This document shows positions 37,998-48,049 of a stretch of DNA of 64,000 nt, one piece after another. This DNA is from Paenibacillus athensensis (GTDB lineage Bacteria > Bacillota > Bacilli > Paenibacillales > NBRC-103111): positions 248,001-312,000 of the forward strand of contig NZ_MYFO02000005.1 of assembly GCF_004514475.2 (NCBI RefSeq), in the 5' to 3' direction. Position 1 is the first letter of the stretch. Each line of letters begins with the position of its first letter. A program made the position numbers and the translations under genes. The notes beneath the pieces were generated by a model. The model was not told where the DNA came from. It was given only the letters and a program-made list of their open reading frames with translations, and ran no database searches.

Positions 37998-40900
37998 TTA
38001 ATGTGTTCCTGACACGCTCAAATCGTTGGCCGAAGATTTATTGGCCGAAAATACAGCTACTACCGGATACGGTATACTTGAAATATCGCAAGATACGCCG
38101 GCAATCGTCACCCGATCATTTTCACCGGAAGCTTTATACTTTAAGGAATACGTATCGCCAAACGCCGTAATATCAGCAGCCATCAAGATTACACTTGTAT
38201 TCGTACGCAGCTGATCAATATTAGCTTGTTTAATAGGCTGGTCTTTAGGAATGGCTACGGCAGATGACGGGAGCTCAAATTGAAAATGCCATCTTTGCGC
38301 CTGCATCCCGTATTCCATCAAGGACAGCTTGCTCCCCGGATTTTTGTTCCAACCATATGTCTGATCTTGCCCGACATACGTCCTGTTCCTGCCAGTCAGA
38401 TTCATGATTTGTGAGGAGCCGTATTGATAGTTGCCAAATGGTTGGGCTGCTTTGCCCGTGGCTGAATCTCCCCCGGACTGTGCAAATAGATTAGCAATCT
38501 GATCGGTCTGCTCAAGCTCAGCTTCTTTCACATTCCGTCTGCCGACTTCCTCCTCCCAATTCATCCTGACGGGATTGAAATAGACGCTTGAAGATGTCCC
38601 GCCAAACTTATTGATCAGCTTGTAGGTTCCGTTCACATCCATATACATATCTACCTTGGTGATTTCCTTCGTTGTTAAATTCAAATGATAGTAATAGGGG
38701 ATCACTTGAAGGTCACTATAATAGTTCCCCATTGTCTGGATGTCTGTAAATACTTTATAACCGATCCGCAGCGGCTGATTTTTCAGTGCTGAAATATTGT
38801 TATTTTCCGGAAGCAGCGGAAAGGCAACGGGATTTTGCTGCATGTGCGTCAGCAAGCCCCACGTATTTAACCATTGGGTGACGCTGCTCACCGGATTTCC
38901 CCGGATATCGGTTTTGTCTCCGATAATTAAATTCTGCTGATTTGGGTCCACCTTTTTAACTACATTCGGGATCAACCATTGCGTAGGATCAACCGGCTGC
39001 TTAAAGAAATTCGAGAACCTGTAGTCACCGGTATCCTCGATCACCATGTTTCCGATTCTTCCCACTACATCGATATTGAACTTTTTGACCGTACTGTGCT
39101 TGGCCGCATAGTTCTCATACCTTGTTTTGTTCGTCGGCAATTCGTTATCCTCGAACGAAGCATTGATCGCAATGCTCTTGAATTCCACGAGAGCGCTAAT
39201 CTTTTCTCTGTTCGCCAGCGGAACATAAAAGTCGTATTTCCAATCTCCGGTCGGACTGTTGAGAGGAAGCTGAATCCAGTCACCGGCTTTATAAAGAGTT
39301 CCATTATAAATGACATGAAAACCAAATTTAACGTACTTTTCTTTGGTCCACTCGGTAACGTCCATTTCATCTCCGTTACCTTGCGGCGGCAAGCCTACGA
39401 AGCCCTTTCCTCTTGTAGCCGTCGTTTGCCCCCATCCCCATTGTCCATTTCCATAGAAATCTCCGGTATTCGGGAAGTACACCTGAAACCCGTAATCAAG
39501 TAAAACGAAATTGCCGGGCGTATAGCCACCTGAAGGAGTCATCGGATTTTGTGTCTTGGTTTCGAGCTTGTAAGCTTCAGACGGTGGATTTGTGTCCGAA
39601 CCGCCAGCCAAAGAGGACACGATGATCGTAGGGCTCCCAACAGCGGGTGTCGGCGGTGACGTAATGACTACTTTTCCGTTGCCGGAATTGACCCCCGTTG
39701 ACCACGAAGGACTGGTCACCCCACCAACGTAACCGGAGCCCCCTCCGCCAGATGCATTAGGATTGCTGCATCCATGCGACTGAGCGCCTTGCCCGCCGTA
39801 ATACCCGCCTCCCCCGGCACTTGCATCTCCGCTAACGGAGCCACCGCTTCCCAGCGAATAACCCGTGAGCTGCGTACCCCCAGTACCGCCGTCTACTTCA
39901 GATGTACCTCCTCCATCGCCTCCGCTGCTGCCTCCGCCAGCGCCGCCCCATGTTCCGGAGCCTCCGCCGCCTCCGCCGCCAGCGACGATGATTCTGTCGC
40001 TCAGCGCATTCCCTCCTTTACGTACGTCGGAAGCACCTCCGCCTCCGCCATTCGAGGAATTAGCGCTGCCGCCTCCGTTCCAGCCCGCAGCACCGCTGCT
40101 GCCTCCTTGACCGCCTACGTAAATATTCAGGACGTCTCCTGCATTCAAAGTGATGTTTCCTTTTGCATATCCGCCGCGGCCACCGCCGCCGCTGCATCCT
40201 TTCTGACAACCTGTCCCCCCTTCGGCCCCCCATACTTCAATCGTAAATGTTCCGCTGAATGCTGCCTTGAAGGTTTGAACAGTGCCGGTATAGTTGTACG
40301 TATCGGTGCTGCCGGAAGTCGGGGCCACATAATCCGGATTATTAACAGCTTTCGTTACATAAACAGGCGCAACAGCGACAAATTCCTGAACATCCATATT
40401 TTTGAGCGTCATATTGTCCACAAACAGATAATCTCTTGCATACGACGTTGCATCCGTATTGCTTCCTTTGATCATGTGAATGCGAACATAAGCGGTATCC
40501 GCTGTAGTTGTAAAAGAGATCGTTTTGTGCTGCACACTGTTGCTGGTATTCACGTCTGACGACCCGAACCCTCCGCCTTGCCAGCCATAGCCGCTGCTGT
40601 ATAAGTCAAGAGAGAAATAACCCGCACATCGATGACAGCTCATATCCGCTTCAAACTTATAGTGCGTGTTGGGCTTCACCGGAATGTCCTTCCAGTATCC
40701 ACCCGTTGTTCCAGAGCTGGCCAAGCTGGTCACTTCAAATGAATATACGCCCGAAATGACCCACATATCTTTCGTTCTTGAGGTGAATATCATATTGGAA
40801 GAAGTACCGGACTGCACCCAAGTATTCCACCCCGCTACTGTTGTATCTTCATTGACAATCTCGGCGTCGGGATTGGGAATAATATTTTGCCTGTATGCGG

Positions 40901-43900
40901 GATCAAGGACTCTCTCATACTCAGCCACACCCTCTTGCCGATTCCCTCCAATGAACTTCGTTTCCGGCGTTCGCTGATCCAACTGACCGGGAAGTGAAAT
41001 CACCATCGCATTTTCAACTGAGACCGGATCATGAATCACGATATCGTTGACTTTGTTGTGCAGCGGAGAATAGGTGCTGGTGAAAGATTGACCGACTTGT
41101 TGGTACTCAGGATCAACTGCCGTTGAATAGGGAAAAGGATCGCCATTTTTATTAACGGGAGTAAACATCAGTTTGTAAAATACACTGGATACTCCGGTTT
41201 GATATTGTCCGTTCTTGAGATTGTCCGGTATGTCTTTTCCCGTTTCTTGGAGCCTGAAGGCTAAAGACGGTCTGGGCGTTCGATTCAACCCTGCGGGCTT
41301 ACTGTCAAATATCGTCGATACGGTGCCGCCCCCAGCCCCCGAATATTTGATTGCGGGAGAGCTATATTGGCCATTATAGGAACCGACCTTAATGGTTTCC
41401 CGCTGATCCCATTTTGCAGCAGACAGCGGATTGTTGGTCCACATCGTATTAAAGTCAGATACCGGAACATCCAGTTGATCCGTCGTTTTGGCCGTATTCG
41501 ACGGTTTCTCAAAATACATCACGGACTGATCGCCAGATGACGTTTGCAGAATCAGAAAGTCAGATACTGCCGTCACATTGCCTGTCGTTTCACGTCTTTG
41601 TTTGAAGATTTCTTTCTCCTTGACCGTACCGCTGACGTCGGAATTCGTATGACAGTTGTCCGAATCGCCTTCCTTCCAATAAACAGCATCGTGCTGATCA
41701 GGCTCTACCGAATACCGCAAACGGCCGGCGGCACTCGTATCGGCCCCTGCCACATTCATAAAATAAGTAGGGTCTCCCTGCGTGATGGAAGCGGTAATTT
41801 CATCAGTGCCCACAAGCCTTTGCATGCCGTTTACTTTGGACTTCTCCAATTTCCAGACCGCTACCTTATTAATCTTCATATAGTCAAATGTCACAGTCTG
41901 GGTCCAACTATCCGAATATCCGCCTACGGGACCATCAGAATGTCCTTCTTGCTTCCATCCATACCTGGTTTCATAAATGGTATTGCCGTTCTTGTCCGTA
42001 CCAATGGCATATTGCCCGCTGGTTGAAGATACGTTTTCTGTATATGTTGCCCCGCAAGCGTCTGTCACTTTACGGGCTGCAGGCTTTGGAGGCGCTGTTT
42101 TGGACTGGGGTCCATCAATGACAGGTAGCGCCCATCCGTCTTTAACGGAAAAAAATTCCGATTTATAGGTTCGCGTTTGTGTAACCTTGGGCACATATTC
42201 TACTTGAATATCGACAATAAACTCCGAGCCGCCGGAAGCGAAATATAAATTACGGGTAGTCGGCATACCCGACATAGCGTCGAAGGTTTCATTCGAGCTG
42301 GTTCCAAACGGCTGCGGCGAGCCTTCTTTAATTTCTGAAAAATACTTAGGAATACTAAAAAAGCTGCCTACATCTTTTTTGGGTTTCTTGGGCCGAAACC
42401 ACTTCAGCTCCGTGGATGCTGTATCCGACGAACACTGTACAGTTACCCAGTTTCCAGTGCTATCCTTAGCTCGTATCCAAACGGAAGCGTTGTATCGGAA
42501 ACTAACCTTCCCCCCTTCCGGAATCGGATATCCCATTAGATTGTCATTATAAAGCGCTTTGCTTGGTGAGCCGCCATCCAGCATATCGATAAGCTGTCCA
42601 GAGTCGGTCAGATCATTCCAAACCTCGGGCGAATCCCCGCCTTGTGGTGATGGAGCTTTCCCCACCGCTTCCCAAATGGCCGGCTGGCCGGTATTGTTCA
42701 GCCCTGTATCTGTTCGCCATAACCTGATCCTCATTTGGAAATTGCTCTTGCCCTTCACCCATTTTTTCCAGTTGTTCACCTCGGGATCTGACTGCTGTAG
42801 ATCCACTTGTACTGGAACCTTCTTCCCTATCTTGGTGTTATCGACGGGAACTTCTCCCTCGTAATCAGACTTGTTCGGTACGGTTGCCGCCTGCTTGCAA
42901 TGACATTCTATTTTATCTACTGGCGTGTATAGTGCAATGACATAGGTTCCCCCTATGTAGACCTGCGGGTTGCGTATCGGAAAATTATCGAATTTCACCC
43001 ATTCCGGTCCCTCAGTTTCTGAAGAACAATCTTTGGCTACAGGGTCCGTTACTCTTGTTATGTAAGAGCACTTCAGAATAAAAGTTTTCCCGCCGCTTAC
43101 GATCTCTGGGTCAAGGACAATGCCCGTCCCTCCTTGGGTGTTTGCTTTATCATACTTACCGGCAGGCCATTTCCCATTTTCATAGTCAGGGTCGGGTTTA
43201 GTATTGATAATTTCCCTGGTAGCAGGAGAACCAATTCCTGTCCTTGTATCTTCTCGAAGCGTTTGTACATAGATCGGATATGAGCCTTTGAATACGATAG
43301 GCATGTCATACCTGGAGAGAAAATTGCAAGGAGCCCTACCTGAATTTTTACATCCCCACGTTTCCGCATCATATATGCCCTTTTTTCCATCAGCGCTGTC
43401 AAGATGCTGATAATACTTTTTTCCGTTATTAGCTGTACTACCATATACTTCGTAGATCGCACTAAGGTAAACTATGTCTCCATCTTTGTAATTCTTAAAT
43501 GTAGGGTTACCGCTCATCAAGGTGGTGATAGTACTCTTTTTAGCCTCATATTTAGATACTAAAACTTCATCGGGATCTCCAGGTAGCGTACAGCGGGTTT
43601 CTTTCGCAATATCAGGCAAACTCTTTGAATTATATTTGTGATTGTTATTTTGGATATATAAGCATTCGTTTACGCTATCTAAAGCTTCGATCCCATTAGA
43701 CCCTTTCTCAATAAACATGTAATCATTTGGCGTCCCTTTCAAAGGAGTACACTGATTCCCCTCACAAGTCGGGTCTTGTCTCATAATAAATCCAGCTGTT
43801 CGATACTTAATGCCTGTAGTAGCTTTCTTGTCCCAAGTAACAAAAACATACTTACCATCCGAAAACCATGAACCTGTTTCGTAAGCTTTATCACTTATTG

Positions 43901-43997
43901 TCGATGTAAAAGCATCTGCGTGCTGAATTGGAATATATATAGGAATTCCCATTACCAGCAATATGAAAGCTAAAACAATTCTAAAAAGTTGTTTCAC
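37998..43997 (-). CDS. Giant secreted protein (1999 residues) with ALK-like glycine-rich domain
   Basis: Protein of 1999 residues with an N-terminal signal peptide (about 1-29). The N-terminal 1030 residues are beta-rich and tryptophan- and cysteine-containing, with no family I can name. Residues about 1035-1200 (NIIPNPDAEI to LFVDNMTL) look like a carbohydrate-binding jelly roll of CBM4/9 type. Residues about 1235-1447 are a glycine-rich domain (FTIEVWGAEGG, GDVLNIYVGGQGG, GGGGGASDVR, RIIVAGGGGGGGSG) with the layout of the ALK/LTK glycine-rich domain (PF12810). The C-terminal 550 residues are unassigned. GTG start at 43997 with AAGGAGG upstream. No SLH or sortase anchor is seen. A surface or matrix role is a guess. 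Confidence 0.75.
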   Translation of the reverse strand: MKQLFRIVLAFILLVMGIPIYIPIQHADAFTSTISDKAYETGSWFSDGKYVFVTWDKKATTGIKYRTAGFIMRQDPTCEGNQCTPLKGTPNDYMFIEKGSNGIEALDSVNECLYIQNNNHKYNSKSLPDIAKETRCTLPGDPDEVLVSKYEAKKSTITTLMSGNPTFKNYKDGDIVYLSAIYEVYGSTANNGKKYYQHLDSADGKKGIYDAETWGCKNSGRAPCNFLSRYDMPIVFKGSYPIYVQTLREDTRTGIGSPATREIINTKPDPDYENGKWPAGKYDKANTQGGTGIVLDPEIVSGGKTFILKCSYITRVTDPVAKDCSSETEGPEWVKFDNFPIRNPQVYIGGTYVIALYTPVDKIECHCKQAATVPNKSDYEGEVPVDNTKIGKKVPVQVDLQQSDPEVNNWKKWVKGKSNFQMRIRLWRTDTGLNNTGQPAIWEAVGKAPSPQGGDSPEVWNDLTDSGQLIDMLDGGSPSKALYNDNLMGYPIPEGGKVSFRYNASVWIRAKDSTGNWVTVQCSSDTASTELKWFRPKKPKKDVGSFFSIPKYFSEIKEGSPQPFGTSSNETFDAMSGMPTTRNLYFASGGSEFIVDIQVEYVPKVTQTRTYKSEFFSVKDGWALPVIDGPQSKTAPPKPAARKVTDACGATYTENVSSTSGQYAIGTDKNGNTIYETRYGWKQEGHSDGPVGGYSDSWTQTVTFDYMKINKVAVWKLEKSKVNGMQRLVGTDEITASITQGDPTYFMNVAGADTSAAGRLRYSVEPDQHDAVYWKEGDSDNCHTNSDVSGTVKEKEIFKQRRETTGNVTAVSDFLILQTSSGDQSVMYFEKPSNTAKTTDQLDVPVSDFNTMWTNNPLSAAKWDQRETIKVGSYNGQYSSPAIKYSGAGGGTVSTIFDSKPAGLNRTPRPSLAFRLQETGKDIPDNLKNGQYQTGVSSVFYKLMFTPVNKNGDPFPYSTAVDPEYQQVGQSFTSTYSPLHNKVNDIVIHDPVSVENAMVISLPGQLDQRTPETKFIGGNRQEGVAEYERVLDPAYRQNIIPNPDAEIVNEDTTVAGWNTWVQSGTSSNMIFTSRTKDMWVISGVYSFEVTSLASSGTTGGYWKDIPVKPNTHYKFEADMSCHRCAGYFSLDLYSSGYGWQGGGFGSSDVNTSNSVQHKTISFTTTADTAYVRIHMIKGSNTDATSYARDYLFVDNMTLKNMDVQEFVAVAPVYVTKAVNNPDYVAPTSGSTDTYNYTGTVQTFKAAFSGTFTIEVWGAEGGTGCQKGCSGGGGRGGYAKGNITLNAGDVLNIYVGGQGGSSGAAGWNGGGSANSSNGGGGGASDVRKGGNALSDRIIVAGGGGGGGSGTWGGAGGGSSGGDGGGTSEVDGGTGGTQLTGYSLGSGGSVSGDASAGGGGYYGGQGAQSHGCSNPNASGGGGSGYVGGVTSPSWSTGVNSGNGKVVITSPPTPAVGSPTIIVSSLAGGSDTNPPSEAYKLETKTQNPMTPSGGYTPGNFVLLDYGFQVYFPNTGDFYGNGQWGWGQTTATRGKGFVGLPPQGNGDEMDVTEWTKEKYVKFGFHVIYNGTLYKAGDWIQLPLNSPTGDWKYDFYVPLANREKISALVEFKSIAINASFEDNELPTNKTRYENYAAKHSTVKKFNIDVVGRIGNMVIEDTGDYRFSNFFKQPVDPTQWLIPNVVKKVDPNQQNLIIGDKTDIRGNPVSSVTQWLNTWGLLTHMQQNPVAFPLLPENNNISALKNQPLRIGYKVFTDIQTMGNYYSDLQVIPYYYHLNLTTKEITKVDMYMDVNGTYKLINKFGGTSSSVYFNPVRMNWEEEVGRRNVKEAELEQTDQIANLFAQSGGDSATGKAAQPFGNYQYGSSQIMNLTGRNRTYVGQDQTYGWNKNPGSKLSLMEYGMQAQRWHFQFELPSSAVAIPKDQPIKQANIDQLRTNTSVILMAADITAFGDTYSLKYKASGENDRVTIAGVSCDISSIPYPVVAVFSANKSSANDLSVSGTH

Positions 43998-44047
43998 GTA
44001 GATACCTCCTTCGTCTGCAGTTGATTATTCATCCAAATATATTTTGA

Positions 44048-44088
44048 AAAATAGACAGGCAAGCACCTGTTAGATCCTTACCTGCCTT
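44048..44088 (-). terminator. Terminator of the stalk-protein gene
   Basis: On the minus strand AGGCAGGTAAG and CTTGCCTGTCT form an 11-pair stem (with wobble pairs, 44053-44087) followed by ATTTTTC, just after the stop at 44093. Confidence 0.75.
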
Positions 44089-44092
44089 TATA

Positions 44093-45244
44093 TTATTTGC
44101 TAGTTACAATATTGTAAAAATACTCACCTGATCTAAACATATTCTCCGGATGACGAATACCATAGGAAGTGCCATATATACTATTTGCCACGTTGGTATT
44201 CATACTAATGGAAGAATATCCTTCGTACCACACTCCCTTTTGGAGCTTGAAAGAATCAGCAGCTGGAGATACCTCCCAATTATCTAGGAACGTTTGTGCA
44301 GTATCTTCAGCAGAAAGGATCATAAACTTAAAATGAGTAGGTACCCAGTTCATGTCTCCTCCTCTATAGACTGTAGAAAGCTCTGGGTCCGCATAGCCTT
44401 TTGCGATAACTTTATTTTCTTTAACCCAAGCTACATATTTTTTTAAACCTTCCGTCATTTGTGCTTTCTCGTACCATTGTTGAACGGCGCCATTCGCATT
44501 ATCCATAAAAGCCTTGACGAAAACATCTTCATTAATGGTTCTGTAATCGACATTTAATTGTGCGGCATACCAGTTACGAATCTTGCTCCCCCAGGCATCG
44601 GCCAGAAATTTATAGTCATACTGAGAAGCAGCTGTCTCTATGAAATTCCTGCTTTGAGTGGTCCCGTAAAACTCATAAAACCCCGTACCCTCCAAATCCG
44701 TCAACTTCATCCAATCCGCATCCCAATTCTTGCTGTACTCCCGTCCCCAAGGGTCCAGCGCCACCTCGCCGGCGTCGATCTTGGCCTGATATTGCGCATC
44801 GGTCACCTTGACCGAATGGGCTTCGTCGTCCCATTCCACCTTCGATGCCAGCACCTCGCTGACAAAACGCAGCGGCACCATTGTACGGCCGTCCGTAAAT
44901 TCCGCCGCGGTATCCAGTTCCGTCGCCTTGCCGTCCACCGTCACCGTACGCGAGCCAATCGGCATGCGAATCGATTTGCTTCCATAGGTAATGACCGCTG
45001 TCTTCGTATCGGCTTCCCAAGCGACATTCGCTCCCAGCTTCTCCGAAACAAACCGGACCGGCACCATCGTTCGGCCGTCTGTGTTGATATACGGCTCCGT
45101 ATCCGGAAATTTGACCTTCTGGCCGTTCACGATCACCGGCACCATTCGCAAATCGCTGCCCGGAGCGGCATCCGCTTTTGTGAAGCTCAATCCGGTTAAC
45201 GCTACCGCTGCTGCCGCCGACACGGCGAGAGCTTTCCTAAACAC
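44093..45244 (-). CDS. Secreted stalk protein with copper-amine-oxidase N-terminal-like domain
   Basis: Exported protein of 383 residues. The signal peptide (about 1-26, ending TKADA) is followed by a repeated copper amine oxidase N-terminal-like module (about 30-150), shown by the paired DGRTMVPVRFVSEKLGA and DGRTMVPLRFVSEVLAS segments. This stalk domain is common on Paenibacillus surface proteins and is not catalytic. The C-terminal 230 residues are unrecognised. GTG start at 45244 with AAGGGAG about ten bases upstream. It is flanked by terminators, so it is probably transcribed alone. Another secreted gene follows on the same strand. Confidence 0.82.
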   Translation of the reverse strand: MFRKALAVSAAAAVALTGLSFTKADAAPGSDLRMVPVIVNGQKVKFPDTEPYINTDGRTMVPVRFVSEKLGANVAWEADTKTAVITYGSKSIRMPIGSRTVTVDGKATELDTAAEFTDGRTMVPLRFVSEVLASKVEWDDEAHSVKVTDAQYQAKIDAGEVALDPWGREYSKNWDADWMKLTDLEGTGFYEFYGTTQSRNFIETAASQYDYKFLADAWGSKIRNWYAAQLNVDYRTINEDVFVKAFMDNANGAVQQWYEKAQMTEGLKKYVAWVKENKVIAKGYADPELSTVYRGGDMNWVPTHFKFMILSAEDTAQTFLDNWEVSPAADSFKLQKGVWYEGYSSISMNTNVANSIYGTSYGIRHPENMFRSGEYFYNIVTSK

Positions 45245-45539
45245 AACTGACCATCTCCCTTATATGCCCCGCAGGGCTATTTCACCATGCATGGATACGA
45301 ATTCCCGGCTAACGTGCACTTGCAGCAGCAGAGGCGCAGCTACGATCCCAAACATTCTGCTGTAATCGTTATACGACACCTCTGCAGCCTGAACAACTGC
45401 ACATACGCGAACCCGCCCAAAGAACAATATTTTTGACACGCAACCGATTCTTACATTGTACCTGAATTTGTAAAAAAAGAGAAGTCTTTTCCGCAAACGA
45501 TCTCCCGCATTTCCTTCCGGAATTGTACGGATTATTGGG

Positions 45540-46100
45540 CCTGTGGACAAGTCCATGTCGAATCATTTTTACTTACAAAAGATGCGGGCTGCACGCATAT
45601 CGTTGTTTTTTCGGGCTGACCTGTGACTAGCCGCCACATTCTCCGACCGTTCGACGCGCTTTGCAAAAGCAATTCCGACAACGGCCCCGACGCTTGTTGA
45701 AAAGGCTTTCTAACATTTTTTTTATACACAGCTTTATCCACATACTAACGCAGCAGTATTGGCCCTGTTATCAACGGGTTTACCGTTTTTCCACAAACTT
45801 GCCCACAATGTCCACAATACGCTGTGAAAAAGTTATCCTGTTTTCTCCAGTTCGATAACTGCACGCCTATCAGGCTTTTCAGGGTTTATACACATTGTAC
45901 ACAGGATATGTGGATAACTTTACTCACAGCGCTGGTTCCCCCTCCAAAATGCGGCAAAATGTCGCAACGCAGCTCCGTTTTTCGACACGATCGCCCTAGC
46001 TCCTTCCCTCATTCGCCAAGAAGCAGCGTTATCCATGCCTTCGAGCTATTGTCTGCAGCAGCGTGATAGACAGCGGATGGCACGGCCATGTGGATAAAAG
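45540..46100. other. Cluster of DnaA boxes in a 1-kb intergenic region
   Basis: Between the stalk-protein gene and leuA, seven 9-mers match TTWTNCACA exactly: TTATACACA at 45722 and 45886, TTATCCACA at 45734 and (minus) 45909 and 46089, TTTTCCACA at 45787, and (minus) TTTTTCACA at 45823. Near matches lie at 45542, 45799 and 45895. Six boxes fall within 200 bases. No dnaA, dnaN or other replication gene is near, so this is not the usual oriC context. Extra-origin DnaA-box clusters are known in Bacillus subtilis, one in the gcp-ydiF interval as I recall, which is the interval occupied here. The remainder of 45245-46273 shows no gene. Confidence 0.75.
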
Positions 46101-46134
46101 AAAGCCGGCGGATATCTACGCCTCCACCGGCTTA
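46098..46134 (-). terminator. Terminator of leuA
   Basis: AAGCCGGCGG (46102-46111) and CCACCGGCTT (46124-46133) form a hairpin followed on the minus strand by TCTTTT, about 140 bases after the leuA stop. The T-tail overlaps the last DnaA box of the upstream cluster. Confidence 0.7.
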
Positions 46135-46273
46135 TTGCTTGCTGCCCGTTTGTCATTTTGCGGCCTATCGGGCCGACTCGGCTTGCAACTGAGTGCGCGC
46201 TCCGCCGTTTGTCTTTATCGGAGTGACAGCTGCTCTGGATCCATCACCCCATTGTCTATTGAAAGCCCTGCTC

Positions 46274-47899
46274 CTACACGCGTGCCCGCATCTGCTCCGA
46301 CTCCCGCGCTGCCGCGTGTTTCGACGCCTCCGGCTCGCCCGGCACAGCTACTGAAGAATCTGTATGGAAGCGGCGCGCTGCCTGATTGCAAGCTGACATA
46401 TAGGCTTTGGCCACGGCGACCAGCACATCCTGATCCATGCCGGCATTTTTGAACGTTTCGCCGTTCACGGCAATCGTGACCTCGGCTTCGCCGGTCGCTT
46501 TGGCTCCCATTGCCAGCGAATGCAGCTCCAGATCAACAAACTCCACTTCCATCGGCACGGCCTGCTTCAAACCATTGACGATCGCTTCGATCGGTCCTTC
46601 GCCTGTGCCCGAGTAGACACGCTCGATTCCGCTGCGATTATCGCGAACCGCTACCGAGGCCATACGGCTGCGGTCGCTGCTGCTCACTGCTTGCACATGG
46701 GTCAGCGTAAACGGCTCGCTTGGCCCGTCGACGGTGGCTCCGACCAGCCCCATCAGCTGATCGTCGGTGACGACCTTCAGCTCGTCGGCTTTTTCCTTGA
46801 AGCGCGTGTACACCGATTCCAGTTCCTCGGCATTCAGCTGCACGCCGAACTGGCCAATCCGATGCTTCAGCGCATGACGGCCGGAGTGTTTGCCCAGAAT
46901 AATCATGGAGCGCGGAATGCCCAGCTTGTCGGGGTCCATGATTTCGTAGGTGCTGCGGTTTTTCAGCAGACCGTCCTGATGGATGCCAGCCTCGTGCTGA
47001 AAGGCGTTGCGGCCGACGATCGGCTTGTTGTAGGCAATCGGGAAACCCATGATGCGGCTGACCATTTTGCTCGTGTTATACACCTCGCCGGTCACAATGC
47101 CGGTTTCGACGCCCATCGTCGCCTTGCGCGTTTCAATCGCCATGACCAGCTCCTCCAGCGAGCAGTTGCCGGCCCGTTCCCCGACGCCGTTCACAGTTAC
47201 CTCCACGTGCGTAACACCGGCAGCAATCGCCGCCAGGCTGTTGGCGACCGCCAGCCCCAGATCGTTATGACAGTGCGCGCTGTACTCGACGGTATCGCCG
47301 CCGCGCACGCTTTGCCGCACCCGCCGGAACATAGCCCCGTACTCTTCCGGCAGCGCATAGCCGACGGTATCCGGGATGTTCAGGATCGTGGCGCCTTCGG
47401 CAATGACCGCTTCCAGCACCTCGAACAGAAATTCATCTCCCGTGCGCGTCGCATCCATCGGTGAGAATTCAACGCGATCGACGAACCGCTTGGCGTAAGC
47501 TACCATCGAGCGGGCCATCTCCACAACCTGTTGACGCGATTTGCGCAGCTGGAAGTCCAGATGAATGTCGGACGAAGAGAGAAACATGTGAATCCGCCGG
47601 AAAGCCGCGTCCTGCGTCGCTTGGACGGCAGCGTCGATATCTTCCCGGACCGCGCGGGCGAAGCCGCAAATCTCAATCCCTTGCAGCTCGCGGGAAATGT
47701 GCTGAACCGCTTGAAAATCGCCAGGGCTGGAGATCGGAAAGCCCGGCTCAATCGTATCGACGCCCATGCGGGCCAGTTGGCGGGCAATGCGGATTTTTTC
47801 CTCGGGATACAGCGAAGCGCCGGGCGCTTGCTCGCCATCGCGCAGGGTTGTGTCAAAAATACGGATACGGCGATTCGATGTGCTATTGTTCATGGTCAT
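46274..47899 (-). CDS. leuA: 2-isopropylmalate synthase
   Basis: Enzyme of 541 residues that condenses acetyl-CoA and 2-oxoisovalerate, the first step of leucine synthesis. The catalytic TIM barrel (about 10-275) carries RIFDTTLRDGEQAPGASL, EFSPMDATRT, YSAHCHNDLGLAVANSLAA and NGVGERAGNCSLEE. After a linker, a C-terminal regulatory domain (about 390-505) contains QAVSSSDRSRMASVAV and GTGEGPIEAIVNGL. AGGAGG lies eight bases before the ATG. It is a single-gene unit, not part of an ilv-leu operon, under two tandem T-box leaders with leucine specifiers, which strongly supports leucine rather than citramalate synthesis. Confidence 0.93.
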   Translation of the reverse strand: MTMNNSTSNRRIRIFDTTLRDGEQAPGASLYPEEKIRIARQLARMGVDTIEPGFPISSPGDFQAVQHISRELQGIEICGFARAVREDIDAAVQATQDAAFRRIHMFLSSSDIHLDFQLRKSRQQVVEMARSMVAYAKRFVDRVEFSPMDATRTGDEFLFEVLEAVIAEGATILNIPDTVGYALPEEYGAMFRRVRQSVRGGDTVEYSAHCHNDLGLAVANSLAAIAAGVTHVEVTVNGVGERAGNCSLEELVMAIETRKATMGVETGIVTGEVYNTSKMVSRIMGFPIAYNKPIVGRNAFQHEAGIHQDGLLKNRSTYEIMDPDKLGIPRSMIILGKHSGRHALKHRIGQFGVQLNAEELESVYTRFKEKADELKVVTDDQLMGLVGATVDGPSEPFTLTHVQAVSSSDRSRMASVAVRDNRSGIERVYSGTGEGPIEAIVNGLKQAVPMEVEFVDLELHSLAMGAKATGEAEVTIAVNGETFKNAGMDQDVLVAVAKAYMSACNQAARRFHTDSSVAVPGEPEASKHAAARESEQMRARV

Positions 47900-48049
47900 G
47901 GAAATAACCTCCTGAAAGTGAATTTTGGGATAAAAAGCAGCTGCAGCTCCGGCGCATAAGGGCGCGGTGCGTGCGTTGCGGGTACAGGCTGCGGCAGCAG
48001 GCGGACGCTTTTAGCGGATCAAGCACGCTGCGCGAACGCGCGGCAACAA

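Noticed and set aside
39700-40250. Glycine-codon repeats in the giant gene as a satellite or CRISPR-like array
   Set aside because: The repetition is at the protein level (GG runs) without fixed period or spacers, and it fits a glycine-rich domain.
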